Below are positions 17,030 to 26,714 of a stretch of DNA of 53,817 nt, in pieces; the first letter of the stretch is position 1; the number at the start of each line of letters is the position of its first letter. The position numbers and the translations under genes are program-made. This stretch comes from Bacilli bacterium (GTDB lineage: Bacteria > Bacillota_I > Bacilli_A > RFN20 > CAG-826), in NCBI GenBank assembly GCA_016296775.1, contig JAEDIE010000006.1, forward strand, positions 1-53,817. Reading direction: 5' to 3'. The notes under the pieces are model-generated. The model worked only from the letters and a program-made list of their open reading frames with translations, had not been told where the DNA came from and made no database searches.

Positions 17030-17938
17030 GTTTTCTTTAATTTTTTGAAAATTCTTAAAATTAGCTTTACAAATTTTCATCAATTCCTCTTCGCCAAATT
17101 TGTTTTTGAAGTTTATAGCAAATTTATCAACTTCCGAGCTGGCTCCAAGAGGAATTTTTACTTTGTATTTTTCTTCTAAAAACCTAATTTCTTCTAAGAA
17201 AAGATATCTTGCAATACAACTAGCTAAAGCAACACTAGGGAAATAAGTTTCTCCTTTTTCTTTAAAAACTATGTTTGTCTCTTTTTCTTTAGAATTTGAA
17301 AGATATTTATAATAAAGTTCTTCATCACAGAATTTATCAACATATACATTGTTAACATAAGGCATTTTTTTATGAAGATTTACTAAGCAAAAATTATGAA
17401 GAACAGCTTTAATTTCATTCATATTAAAACCTTTGTTAGTTGCATTATTATATCTTTCATTACTTAAAACTTTGCTGACATAATAAACCTTTTTAATTAA
17501 AGCTGGTACAATTTCTAAAATCTTTTTATCAGATAATTTTTTGCTATCTTCAATACCATATTTTTTAATTAATTTCATTGTTTCATGATCTACATAGGCA
17601 CTACAAACAACGATTGGTCCAATAAAATCTCCTGTTCCTACTTCATCACTTCCTATTTGGTGATCGACATCAATAAAATAAGGAGATTCTTTTTCAACTT
17701 TAGCTTTTTTTGGCATAATTTGTTCTTCCATAGAATACATTTTTGCTAAAGGTAAAGGATCTTGACCTTGAATAGTCATTTTATAATAGTTTTTCTTATT
17801 ATTATCGTAAACAGTAATTATATTTCCATCAAATTTTGCAACAAATAAAATATATCCAATATTTCTATCAGTTATATAATCTTTATATTTTTCTTCAACT
17901 AACTTTAAAGTCTCTAAAGTTATTTTAATGGTAATCAT
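17021..17938 (-). CDS. rnhC: Ribonuclease HIII
   Basis: RNase HIII degrades RNA in RNA-DNA hybrids, removing primers and R-loops. The 305-residue length and the extra N-terminal substrate-binding domain (about 1-80) mark HIII rather than HII. The catalytic block is IGSDEVGTGDFIGPIVV (D98, E99), with a further acidic site at GIEDSKKLSD. No Shine-Dalgarno sequence is present. TAAAAT lies 7 bases before the ATG, consistent with a leaderless transcript. It diverges from the PHP phosphatase gene and converges on the pseudouridine synthase gene. Confidence 0.93.
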   Translation of the reverse strand: MITIKITLETLKLVEEKYKDYITDRNIGYILFVAKFDGNIITVYDNNKKNYYKMTIQGQDPLPLAKMYSMEEQIMPKKAKVEKESPYFIDVDHQIGSDEVGTGDFIGPIVVCSAYVDHETMKLIKKYGIEDSKKLSDKKILEIVPALIKKVYYVSKVLSNERYNNATNKGFNMNEIKAVLHNFCLVNLHKKMPYVNNVYVDKFCDEELYYKYLSNSKEKETNIVFKEKGETYFPSVALASCIARYLFLEEIRFLEEKYKVKIPLGASSEVDKFAINFKNKFGEEELMKICKANFKNFQKIKENLI

Positions 17939-18009
17939 TATTTATATTTTATCTTAATTAACCTTTTATTTCTATTTAAAGTTAATTAAAAATGTTAGAA
18001 TAATTAAGT

Positions 18010-18804
18010 ATGGGACATATTGTTGATTATAACTTACATACACATACCTATAGATGCAACCATGCTAGTGGTACAGATGAAGAATATGTTTTAAAAGCAA
18101 TCGAAAAAGGAATTAAAGTACTTGGTTTTAGCGATCATGCTCCTTTTAAGGATATTCATCATTTCGGAATGAGAATGGATTATGAGGAATTAGAAGGATA
18201 TATTAATTCAATAAGCGCTTTAAAAGAAAAATATAAAGATAAAATTGAAATTCATATTGGATTAGAAATTGAATATGATAAAAAGTATTTATCTTATTAT
18301 AAAGAATTATTAAATAGTGGAATTGAATATCTAATTTTAGGACAACATTGTTATTATGAAAATGGTGAAGTCAGATATTGGATGAGACATATTGATGATT
18401 TTGATGGAGTTAAAAGGTATTGTGAATCTATTGTTGAAGCGATGCAAACCGGTTTATTTTTATATGTTTGTCATCCAGATTTTAATGCTAATAATATTAC
18501 TGATCCAAAAATTTTAGAATATATTGGTAAGACTTTAGGAGAAGCTAGTGTCAAATATAATGTACCTTTAGAAGTAAATTGCGGTGGTTTATTAGGAAAT
18601 AATTATTGGTCAATTTTAAAAGGCACACAATGTTATCCAAATCATTATACTTTTAAGGAAATTGCTAAATATAACGCAAAAGTTGTTGTTGGAATGGATG
18701 TTCATTCTCCTTCTGCTATGGATATAATTAATGCAGATTTTTTAAGAAACTTCATTAATGCTCACCAATTAAATTTATTAATTAAAGTAAAACTAACTAA
18801 ATAA
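18010..18804 (+). CDS. PHP-domain histidinol-phosphatase-like hydrolase
   Basis: This 264-residue PHP-family metallohydrolase has the metal-binding start YNLHTHTYRCNHASGTDEEY (H10, H12), then GFSDHAPF, GLEIEYD, CHPDF and a final GMDVHSP. This pattern matches HisJ/HisK-type histidinol-phosphatases. No other histidine biosynthesis gene lies nearby, so the physiological substrate may be another phosphate ester. There is no ribosome-binding site. An extended -10, TGT-TAGAAT (17993-18001), ends 8 bases before the ATG, so the message is probably leaderless. Only one base separates its stop from the mutS2 start, suggesting co-transcription. Confidence 0.85.
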   Translation: MGHIVDYNLHTHTYRCNHASGTDEEYVLKAIEKGIKVLGFSDHAPFKDIHHFGMRMDYEELEGYINSISALKEKYKDKIEIHIGLEIEYDKKYLSYYKELLNSGIEYLILGQHCYYENGEVRYWMRHIDDFDGVKRYCESIVEAMQTGLFLYVCHPDFNANNITDPKILEYIGKTLGEASVKYNVPLEVNCGGLLGNNYWSILKGTQCYPNHYTFKEIAKYNAKVVVGMDVHSPSAMDIINADFLRNFINAHQLNLLIKVKLTK

Positions 18805-18805
18805 T

Positions 18806-21088
18806 ATGGATAAAGCTTGGAAAATATTAGAAATAGACTTAATTATTGAAAAAGTTAGGACTAATCTTAAGACAAAAAGAGGATTAGAAATTTTAAGTTC
18901 TTTAAAATCAAGCAATGATTTTAATTATGTTATAAACGAATTAAATAAATTTAATGAACTTGATAAATACGAGGAAATGTTTGGAGTTCTTCCAATTTCA
19001 ACAAATATTGACTTACAAGTTTTAATTAATAAAATTAACCAAGGACAAGTGTTAGTTGAAGAAGATTTATCTTTAATTAAAGAAGATATTATCTCTACAA
19101 TTGAATTAGAAAAATTCATTTTTAAACATAAATACGAATTTGTCCACTTAAAAGAAAATATTAGTTCGATAAAACCTTCTTTAGTATTGTTAAATAATAT
19201 CAATAAAATATTAGGAAAAGATGGTGAAATTCTTGATGATGCAAGTCCTAATTTGAAAGCAATTAGAAGAAATAAGTTAAGAATTCAAGGCGAAATTAAA
19301 AAGAAAATGTCTTCATATTTAACGACATATTCTCAATTTTTAGCTAGTGATAAAGTGCTTTTAAGAGATGGTGGATATTGTTTAGCTATCAATTCAAGCT
19401 ACAAAAACAATGTTAAAGGTATTGTAAAAGATGTAAGTGATTCTAAACTTACAACATTTGTTGAACCTTTCGAAGTAGTGGAGCTCCAAAATGAATTTCA
19501 TTGTTTGGAAATAGAAGAAAGAAACGAAATAAATAAGATTTTAAGAGTTTTTACAAACGAATTTAAAGATAATTTTGATTCATACTCTTTAACTAATGAT
19601 TGTATAGGTGAATTAGACTTTATTGAAGCTAAGATTAAATACAAAAAAGAAATGGATGCAAACATTGTATTCCCTTCTAACAAGAAGATTGTAAAATTAT
19701 TAAACGCAAAACATCCTTTATTAGATAAAAATGTAGTAATTCCTAATGATTTTTGTTTAGACTCAGAACATATAATGATGATCATAAGCGGTCCTAATGC
19801 CGGAGGAAAAACCATTGCTTTAAAAACAGTTGCAATTTTAAGCTATATGGTTAAACTTGCTCTTCCTCTTACTGCATCAATTGATAGTGAAATTGGATTA
19901 TTTAATCATATTTATATTGATATTGGCGACAATCAATCAATTGAATCGAATTTATCAACATTTAGTGCTCATATTTCCAATTTAGCTAAGATTTTTAACT
20001 ATATCAATTGTAATGATTTGGTCGTAATTGACGAAATAGGTAATGGAACTGATCCAAAAGAAGGAGAAAGTTTAGCTATAGCTATTGCTAAGTTCTTGTT
20101 AAAAAAGAAATGTTTCTCTCTTTTAACAAGTCACTATAATTTAGTTAAAAAGTTTGCTTATGAACATGAAGAAGTTATTAACGCTTCATTTATGTTTAAT
20201 GAAAGAAAAATTACTTCTACCTATAAGATGTTAACTGGAATAGGTGGGAAATCATATGGTTTTTTGATTGCTAAGAAGTATGGAATAAATGTTGATATTG
20301 TAAGTGATGCTATATCAATTTATAACAAAAACTACCTAACAGAAGAAGAAGTCAAGATTAGAAAAGTTGAAAGTAAAGAAATAAAGTTAAAAGAATTTGA
20401 AAAAGAATTAAACGAAAAAGAGAATCTTTTAAAGAATAAAGAAAAAGAAATTGAAGTTTTAAATAAACAATTAAAAGAAAAAGAAGAAAAATTAAAAAAT
20501 AGAAAATTGGATGAATTTGATGAATATTTAGATAAAAAATATGATGAAATTAACGAAATTTACAGCGAGTTTTTAAAGAACAAAAACTTAAAAGAAGCAG
20601 AAAATAAACTTGAAAACATAGTGAAAACTGAAAATAATATTGAAATTCATGAAGGTGATAATGTTTTTATTAAGTCATTAAATTGTAGAGGAAAAGTTAT
20701 TTCTATTAACAAGGATGTTCTTACTGTTTCCTTAGAAAACGGATTTAAATCTAAGATTAATAAAGATAAAGTAACTTTAATTCAAGGAGTTAAGCCTGTC
20801 TTAAAAGCAACTAGAAATATTGATGAAGAATTATTTAATTTAAAACAAGTAAGTTTTTCTATAAATTTAGTTGGTTATCATATTGATGAAGCACTTGATG
20901 CATTGGCAAAATATTTAGATGATTGTTCAATGAGAAAATATAAAGAGGTTAAAGTAATACATGGATATGGAACAGGCAAATTAAGAGAAGCAATCCATTC
21001 GTATTTAAAAACTTCTAGATATGTTAAATCATTTAAATTAGGTGGAATCGATGGAGGAAGTGGAGCCACCATTGTAACTTTAAAATGA
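18806..21088 (+). CDS. mutS2: MutS2 ATPase/endonuclease
   Basis: This 760-residue MutS2 has no mismatch-recognition domain. It has the MutS core, the Walker A ISGPNAGGKT (about 328-337), Walker B VVIDEIGNGTDP, a long Lys/Glu coiled coil (about 515-600), and a C-terminal Smr nuclease domain (about 686-760) with HGYGTGKLREAI. MutS2 limits recombination and, in Bacillota, also acts on collided ribosomes. The Smr LDLRG motif is changed to INLVGYH. It starts 1 base after the PHP gene with no ribosome-binding site and ends in ATGA overlapping uvrC by 4 bases, a translationally coupled arrangement. Confidence 0.95.
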   Translation: MDKAWKILEIDLIIEKVRTNLKTKRGLEILSSLKSSNDFNYVINELNKFNELDKYEEMFGVLPISTNIDLQVLINKINQGQVLVEEDLSLIKEDIISTIELEKFIFKHKYEFVHLKENISSIKPSLVLLNNINKILGKDGEILDDASPNLKAIRRNKLRIQGEIKKKMSSYLTTYSQFLASDKVLLRDGGYCLAINSSYKNNVKGIVKDVSDSKLTTFVEPFEVVELQNEFHCLEIEERNEINKILRVFTNEFKDNFDSYSLTNDCIGELDFIEAKIKYKKEMDANIVFPSNKKIVKLLNAKHPLLDKNVVIPNDFCLDSEHIMMIISGPNAGGKTIALKTVAILSYMVKLALPLTASIDSEIGLFNHIYIDIGDNQSIESNLSTFSAHISNLAKIFNYINCNDLVVIDEIGNGTDPKEGESLAIAIAKFLLKKKCFSLLTSHYNLVKKFAYEHEEVINASFMFNERKITSTYKMLTGIGGKSYGFLIAKKYGINVDIVSDAISIYNKNYLTEEEVKIRKVESKEIKLKEFEKELNEKENLLKNKEKEIEVLNKQLKEKEEKLKNRKLDEFDEYLDKKYDEINEIYSEFLKNKNLKEAENKLENIVKTENNIEIHEGDNVFIKSLNCRGKVISINKDVLTVSLENGFKSKINKDKVTLIQGVKPVLKATRNIDEELFNLKQVSFSINLVGYHIDEALDALAKYLDDCSMRKYKEVKVIHGYGTGKLREAIHSYLKTSRYVKSFKLGGIDGGSGATIVTLK

Positions 21089-22851
21089 ACGAATTACTCA
21101 AAAGAGAAATAAGTTTACTTCCTAATAAACCTGGTTGTTATCAAATGTTTGATAAAGATAACAACATTATTTATGTTGGAAAAGCTAAAAATTTGAAGAA
21201 AAGAGTTTCTCAATACTTTTTACGTCCTCAGAACGGAAAAACTTTTTCTATGGTTCAAAGTGTAGATCATTTTGAAACAATTATTACCAAAACTGAAAAA
21301 GAAGCTCTTATTTTAGAAATGAATTTAATAAAAAAACATACTCCTAGATATAATATTTTATTAATGGATGATAAACATTATCCTTATATTGCAATTTCTA
21401 AAAGAAATGAGCACCCATATTTATCAATATCAAGAAATACTAATAATAAAAATTTTGAGTACTTTGGACCTTACCCTTCATCTTCTTCTTGTTATCAAAC
21501 AATAGGAATCATTGATAAATTATTTAAGTTAAGAAAATGTAAAACTATACCAACTAAACCTTGCTTATATTACCATATGCATCAATGTTTTGGACCTTGT
21601 ATTAATAAAGTTAGTAAAGAAACATATGATAATGAAATTAAGAATATTTCATCGTTTTTAAACGGAAATAATAAGGAAATCATATCGAATTTGAATAATT
21701 TGTTCGATGAATCGATGTCTAATTTAGACTTTGAAAAGGCTAAAGAATATAAAGAATTACTAGATTCTATTAAGATTATTAATGAAAAACAACAAGTAGA
21801 ATTTTTGGATAATATAGATCGTGATTTAATAGGTTTTTCAACTCGTGAAGGTTATGTTGGAATCGTATTTTTTATTTATAGAAAAGGTAAGTTATTATCT
21901 AAAAGAAAATTTGTTTATGAGATAGTCGATGATTTGAATGAGTTTGTAGGAAATATTATTCTTCAATATTACGAAAATAATATTATTCCTAAAGAGATAG
22001 ATGTTTTTAATAAAGATTTAAAAAATTATATATCTACTTTTAACGACAATTTAAATGTGGTTTATGTTACAAAAGGTAAAGTTTTTGATTCTTCAATTAC
22101 AATTATTGATAATGCAAAAGAAGCTTTAGATGAACATTTTTTAACTGCAAGATTAGAAGATAATAAACTAGAATTATTAGAAAAATTAGGTTCAATTTTA
22201 AACATAAAAACTCCATTTTATATCGAATTATTTGATAATTCTCATTTAAATGGAACAAATGCTATCGGAGCAAGTATTGCTTTTGTTAATGGCGAACCAT
22301 ATAAGAAACTTTATAGAAAATATAATATTGAGTCCACTGTTAAAAATGATGACTTAAGTAGTATGAAAGAAGTCTTAACAAGAAGGTATAAAAGATTAAA
22401 AGAAGAGAATTTAAAATTCCCTGATTTAATTATTTTAGATGGAGGAGAGAATCAACTTAAAATAGGGCTAGAAGTATTAAAAGAGCTAGGAATTCATATA
22501 GATATTTGTGCTTTATTTAAAGATAATAATCATAGAACTACAGGTTTATTAGATGAAAATTTTAATAAAATTGATATAAAAAATGAGAAGTCATTATTCT
22601 TCTTTTTAACAAGAATGCAAGATGAAGTTCATCGTTTTGCAATTTCAACTCACATCAAAAAAAGAACTAAAGATATGTTCAAATCAATTTTTGATGATGT
22701 AAAAGGTATTGGTAAAGTTAAAAAAGAGAATTTAATTAAGCGATATCCAACTTTGAAAGATTTATCTACTGCTACATTAGAAGAATTGATGCAAATAATA
22801 CCAAAAGAAGCTGCCAAAATCCTTTTAGAAAAAATTAAAAAATTATCTTAG
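21085..22851 (+). CDS. uvrC: Excinuclease ABC subunit C
   Basis: UvrC makes both incisions in nucleotide excision repair. The 588-residue protein has an N-terminal GIY-YIG domain (about 12-90; GCYQMF then IIYVGKAKNLKKR), a cysteine-containing middle region, a UVR UvrB-binding motif (about 205-240), the RNase H-like nuclease domain starting FDNSHLNGTNAIGASIAF, and C-terminal helix-hairpin-helix motifs (GIGKVKKENLIKRYP). Length is typical. The start overlaps the mutS2 stop (ATGA), pointing to a PHP-mutS2-uvrC operon. The only candidate terminator downstream is a short AT-rich dyad that coincides with the tig promoter. Confidence 0.95.
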   Translation: MNELLKREISLLPNKPGCYQMFDKDNNIIYVGKAKNLKKRVSQYFLRPQNGKTFSMVQSVDHFETIITKTEKEALILEMNLIKKHTPRYNILLMDDKHYPYIAISKRNEHPYLSISRNTNNKNFEYFGPYPSSSSCYQTIGIIDKLFKLRKCKTIPTKPCLYYHMHQCFGPCINKVSKETYDNEIKNISSFLNGNNKEIISNLNNLFDESMSNLDFEKAKEYKELLDSIKIINEKQQVEFLDNIDRDLIGFSTREGYVGIVFFIYRKGKLLSKRKFVYEIVDDLNEFVGNIILQYYENNIIPKEIDVFNKDLKNYISTFNDNLNVVYVTKGKVFDSSITIIDNAKEALDEHFLTARLEDNKLELLEKLGSILNIKTPFYIELFDNSHLNGTNAIGASIAFVNGEPYKKLYRKYNIESTVKNDDLSSMKEVLTRRYKRLKEENLKFPDLIILDGGENQLKIGLEVLKELGIHIDICALFKDNNHRTTGLLDENFNKIDIKNEKSLFFFLTRMQDEVHRFAISTHIKKRTKDMFKSIFDDVKGIGKVKKENLIKRYPTLKDLSTATLEELMQIIPKEAAKILLEKIKKLS

Positions 22852-22878
22852 TATATACTCATTTTGTTGTTCAAATAC

Positions 22879-22907
22879 TTTACTAGATTATAAATCTAGT
22901 ATATAAT
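22879..22907 (+). promoter_or_regulatory. Promoter of the tig-lon operon with a perfect dyad in the spacer
   Basis: TTTACT (22879-22884) and TATAAT (22902-22907) are 17 bases apart. The perfect palindrome ACTAGATT-ATA-AATCTAGT (22882-22900) fills the spacer. It does not match CIRCE (TTAGCACTC-N9-GAGTGCTAA) or a CtsR heptad repeat. It may be an operator for an unknown regulator of this chaperone/protease operon, or double as a weak terminator for uvrC. Confidence 0.6.
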
Positions 22908-22943
22908 TTTTAAGTACAATTTTTGAAAGGAAATATTTTTACT

Positions 22944-24356
22944 ATGAAAAAAGAATTATTAAACAAAGGTGAAGGCGTATACGAAATCGTTGCAACCCTT
23001 GAAAAAGATGCTTGGACAGCTGCTAGAGAAAAAGCATTAAAGAAATTAATTAAGAATGTCCAAATCAAAGGTTTCAGAAAAGGACAAGCTCCAGAATCCA
23101 TGGCTAGAAATTATGTTGATCCAAATAAATTAATCAACGAAGCTATCAATATTGCTATTCCAGGAATGTATGATGAAGCTATTAAAGAATTTAAACTTAC
23201 TCCATTTACACATCCAGATGTTGAAGTAACAGATTTAACTGATGAAGGTTTAACAGTTAAATTCTCAGTTACAGTTTATCCAGAAGTCAAATTAGGACAA
23301 TATAAAGATATCCATCTTGAATACAACGAACCAAAAGTAAGTGCTAAAGAAGTTAAAGAATCAATCGATAAATTATTAGCCGATAATGCTGAATTAGTTT
23401 TAACAACTGAACCAGCAAAAGAAGGTGATACAGTTGTTCTTGACTTTAAAGGATACATTGATGGAAAAGAATTTGAAGGCGGAAGCGCTGATAACTATTC
23501 ATTAGTTTTAGGTTCAAATAGCTTTGTTCCAGGATTTGAAGAACAATTAATTGGTGTTACAGCCGAAACCAAAAAAGATGTTTTAATTACATTCCCAGAA
23601 CAATATGTTAAAGACTTAGCTGGAAAACCAGCCAAATTTGTATGTAAGATTCATGAAGTTAAGACAAAAGTCGTTCCAGAATTAAACGATGAATTTGTTG
23701 AAACATTAAATATTGCTAATGTTAAAACTGTTGATGAATTAAAGAAGCATCAAAAGAATAAATTATTTGGTGAAAAGGCTAGAAATGCTGAATCAGATTA
23801 CTTACAAAGATTAATAAACACCATTTGTGAAAATAGTGAAGTTGTCATTGGCGATAAAGTTTTAGAAGCAGAAGCAAGAAATACAGTTGAAAGAACAAAA
23901 GCTCAAATTGAACAAAATGGTTTAACATTTGAACAATATCTTGAAATTTTAGGTTTAACCGAAGAAAAATTATTAGAAACAGCTAAGAATAATGCTAAGA
24001 ATGAATTAACAAGCCAAGTAGTTTTAAGTAAATTAGCTGAAGTTGAAAATCTCTTCATTTCAAGAACTGAATTAGATAAATTCTACGATGATACAGCAAA
24101 ACTTTATGGAATGGATGTTGCTGAATTTAAGAAAAAATACAGCGAACAAGAAAGAGAAATTGTTTCTTCACTTGCTAACCAAAAAATTATCAACTTCCTA
24201 AAAGCTAACAACTCTCCTTTAGGTCTTAAAGCTGAAGAACCAACTAAAGAGACTGCTTCTACTGAAGAAGCTACAAAAGAAGAAGCTCCTGCTAAAAAGA
24301 CAAGAAAACCAAGAGCTAAAAAGAGCGAAGAAAAACCAGCTGAAGAAGCAAAATAA
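22944..24356 (+). CDS. tig: Trigger factor
   Basis: This ribosome-associated chaperone and peptidyl-prolyl isomerase folds nascent chains. The start at 22944 gives 470 residues beginning MKKELLNKGEG; an in-frame TTG at 22923 overlaps the GAAAGGAAA ribosome-binding region and is rejected. The N-terminal ribosome-binding signature is IKGFRKGQAP. The FKBP-type domain (about 150-235) contains GDTVVLDFKGYIDGKEFEGG and FVPGFEEQLIG. A helical C-terminal arm follows, then an unusual low-complexity tail (last ~40 residues) of alternating Glu and Lys/Arg/Pro/Ala. It heads an operon with lon, engB and valS. Confidence 0.96.
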   Translation: MKKELLNKGEGVYEIVATLEKDAWTAAREKALKKLIKNVQIKGFRKGQAPESMARNYVDPNKLINEAINIAIPGMYDEAIKEFKLTPFTHPDVEVTDLTDEGLTVKFSVTVYPEVKLGQYKDIHLEYNEPKVSAKEVKESIDKLLADNAELVLTTEPAKEGDTVVLDFKGYIDGKEFEGGSADNYSLVLGSNSFVPGFEEQLIGVTAETKKDVLITFPEQYVKDLAGKPAKFVCKIHEVKTKVVPELNDEFVETLNIANVKTVDELKKHQKNKLFGEKARNAESDYLQRLINTICENSEVVIGDKVLEAEARNTVERTKAQIEQNGLTFEQYLEILGLTEEKLLETAKNNAKNELTSQVVLSKLAEVENLFISRTELDKFYDDTAKLYGMDVAEFKKKYSEQEREIVSSLANQKIINFLKANNSPLGLKAEEPTKETASTEEATKEEAPAKKTRKPRAKKSEEKPAEEAK

Positions 24357-24386
24357 TTAAAAAATTAAAAAAATAAGGAAATTTTA

Positions 24387-26714
24387 ATGGAAATTAAAGA
24401 CAAGATTTTTAGAATACCAGTTATTATTACAAAAGGTGTTGTTGCATTTCCTTTTACAAATTTCTTTCTATCAATTGCTAGAGAACATTCGATAAAATCT
24501 TTTGAAGAATCTGTTAATAATTATCAAGAAAGTTGTGTTTTAGTAACTCAACTAGATGAATCAAAAAAAGAGATTTCTTCAGAAGAGGATGTCGCAAAAG
24601 TAGGAACTTTTGTATTCTTTAGTGAAAAAAGAAAGAACAAGACAGGATATAGAGTTTTTGTAAATTGCACCAGTAAAGTAAAAATTATTAAATTTGATTT
24701 TTCAAATGATGCTTTTTTTGCTGATGTTGAATTAATTGATGAACCAATTGAAGATCCAAAAATTTGTGGTCCATTAATTAGAAGTGTCCTCGATATTATT
24801 AGTCCAAATCCTGAAAGATATTTAAATGCTAGAATTGAAAAATCATTCTTAAATAAAATTCAAAATGGAATTGGAGCTAACGAATTATCATATTTAATTT
24901 CTAATTTAATCGATGTTAATGTTGAAAAGAAACAAGCTTTACTTGAAGCAAATAGTGTAGAAGAAAGATTAACCTTAGTTTTAGAATATTTAAATTACAT
25001 TGATCAAAGTAATGCTATTGAAGAAAAAATTAACAATATCGTAAGAGATACTGCTACAAAGAATCAAAAAGATTACATTTTACGCGAAAAAATGCGCGCA
25101 ATTAACAAAGAGTTAGGAGATGATGATTCTAGTTTTGAACAAGATGTAAGAAATAGACTTGAAAACAATCCTTATCCTGAAGAAGTAAAAACAAAAATTA
25201 ATACCGAACTTAAAAAGTTAAAAAATATGCCTGCTGGAAGCTTAGAAGGAGCTTTAGTTAAGGATTATATTGAAAACTGTATGAATCTTCCTTGGTATCA
25301 ACATAGCGAAGATACTAAAGATATCAAAGAAGTTAAAAGAGTATTAGACGAAGATCATTACGGCTTAGAAAAAGTAAAATCAAGAATTTTAGAATATCTA
25401 GCTGTAAAAACTATTAATAATAATTTAAAGGCCCCAATTTTATGTTTATATGGTCCTCCTGGAGTTGGAAAAACTAGTTTATCTAGATCAATTGCTAGAG
25501 CATTAAATAGAAAATTTGTTAAATGCTCGTTAGGTGGAATTGATGATGAAGCTCAAATTAGAGGTCACATTAGAACATATGTCGGCTCACGTCCTGGAAT
25601 TATTGTTAGATCGTTAAATAAAGTTAAAGTCAACAATCCTGTATTTTTACTCGATGAAATTGACAAATTAGGACAAAACGGACTTAGAGGTGATCCTTCA
25701 AGTGCATTACTTGAAGTTTTAGATCCTGAACAAAATGTCGCATTCAACGACCATTATTTAGAAGTATCTTATAATTTAAGTAATGTTTTATTTATTTGTA
25801 CCGCAAATGACTTAAATTCAATTCCTGGTCCATTGATGGATAGACTTGAATTAATCGAAGTTGATAGCTACACATTGCTTGATAAAGTACATATTGCTCA
25901 AGATTATTTAATTAAGAAAGAGTTAGTAAATACTGGCTTAAATGACAAAAATATTAATTTTGATCAAGAGGCAATTGAATATTTAATTGAACGTTACACT
26001 CGTGAATCAGGTGTTAGAAATCTTGAAAGAAGAATTGCTGACTGTTTAAGAAAAGTTGTTGTTAAATATTTAAGTGGTGAAGTCAAAGAAGGATTTGTCA
26101 TCACAAAAGAAACTGTCCGTGAATTTTTAGGTATTGAAGACTTTGATCCAACAACAAAAGAAAAGGAAAAGCAAATTGGTGTTATGACTGGACTTGCTTA
26201 TTCTCCTGTTGGAGGTTCAATTTTACCTATTGAAGTTAACTATTTTGAAGGTAGTGGAAAGTTATGCTTAACTGGAAAATTAGGCGATGTTATGAAAGAA
26301 AGCTGCACAATTGCATATTCTTTTATTAAAGCTAACCATGAAGCCTTAAATATAGATAATGATTTATTAACTAAATACGATGTTCACATTCATTTCCCAG
26401 AAGGAGCCATTCCTAAAGATGGTCCAAGTGCTGGATGTGCTACATGTTGTGCGCTTGTTAGTGCTTTAAAGAAAATACCTATTAGTGGAGATATTGCCAT
26501 GACTGGTGAAATCAGCTTAAGAGGTAAAGCACTTGCAATTGGTGGATTAAAAGAAAAGACCTTAGCTGCTTTAAGAAGTGGTATTAAAACTGTTTTTGTT
26601 CCACTTGAAAATAAGAAAAATGTTCTTGATTTACCAAAAGAAATTCAAGATAACTTACAATTTGTTTATATGGAAAGTGTCTTAGACGCTTTAAAAATAT
26701 TATTTGATTTATGA
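24387..26714 (+). CDS. lon: ATP-dependent protease Lon
   Basis: Lon is a 775-residue AAA+ serine protease that degrades damaged and regulatory proteins. An N-terminal substrate-binding domain (about 5-200) precedes the AAA+ module with Walker A GPPGVGKTS (about 356-364) and Walker B VFLLDEIDK, then the protease domain with the catalytic Ser in DGPSAGCAT (near 681) and the Lys in KEKTLAALRSG (near 722). The serine neighbourhood is Cys-rich (CATCCALV), a mild oddity. A TAAGGAAA ribosome-binding site precedes it. Its TGA stop overlaps the engB start by 4 bases. The tig-lon-engB order matches Bacillus tig-(clpX)-lon-ysxC. Confidence 0.97.
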   Translation: MEIKDKIFRIPVIITKGVVAFPFTNFFLSIAREHSIKSFEESVNNYQESCVLVTQLDESKKEISSEEDVAKVGTFVFFSEKRKNKTGYRVFVNCTSKVKIIKFDFSNDAFFADVELIDEPIEDPKICGPLIRSVLDIISPNPERYLNARIEKSFLNKIQNGIGANELSYLISNLIDVNVEKKQALLEANSVEERLTLVLEYLNYIDQSNAIEEKINNIVRDTATKNQKDYILREKMRAINKELGDDDSSFEQDVRNRLENNPYPEEVKTKINTELKKLKNMPAGSLEGALVKDYIENCMNLPWYQHSEDTKDIKEVKRVLDEDHYGLEKVKSRILEYLAVKTINNNLKAPILCLYGPPGVGKTSLSRSIARALNRKFVKCSLGGIDDEAQIRGHIRTYVGSRPGIIVRSLNKVKVNNPVFLLDEIDKLGQNGLRGDPSSALLEVLDPEQNVAFNDHYLEVSYNLSNVLFICTANDLNSIPGPLMDRLELIEVDSYTLLDKVHIAQDYLIKKELVNTGLNDKNINFDQEAIEYLIERYTRESGVRNLERRIADCLRKVVVKYLSGEVKEGFVITKETVREFLGIEDFDPTTKEKEKQIGVMTGLAYSPVGGSILPIEVNYFEGSGKLCLTGKLGDVMKESCTIAYSFIKANHEALNIDNDLLTKYDVHIHFPEGAIPKDGPSAGCATCCALVSALKKIPISGDIAMTGEISLRGKALAIGGLKEKTLAALRSGIKTVFVPLENKKNVLDLPKEIQDNLQFVYMESVLDALKILFDL

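Noticed and set aside
22882..22900. CIRCE or CtsR operator at the tig promoter
   Set aside because: The palindrome arms ACTAGATT/AATCTAGT match neither TTAGCACTC-N9-GAGTGCTAA nor the CtsR heptad repeat.
22923..22943. Trigger factor starting at TTG 22923
   Set aside because: The TTG overlaps the GAAAGGAAA ribosome-binding region; the ATG at 22944 gives the normal N-terminus.
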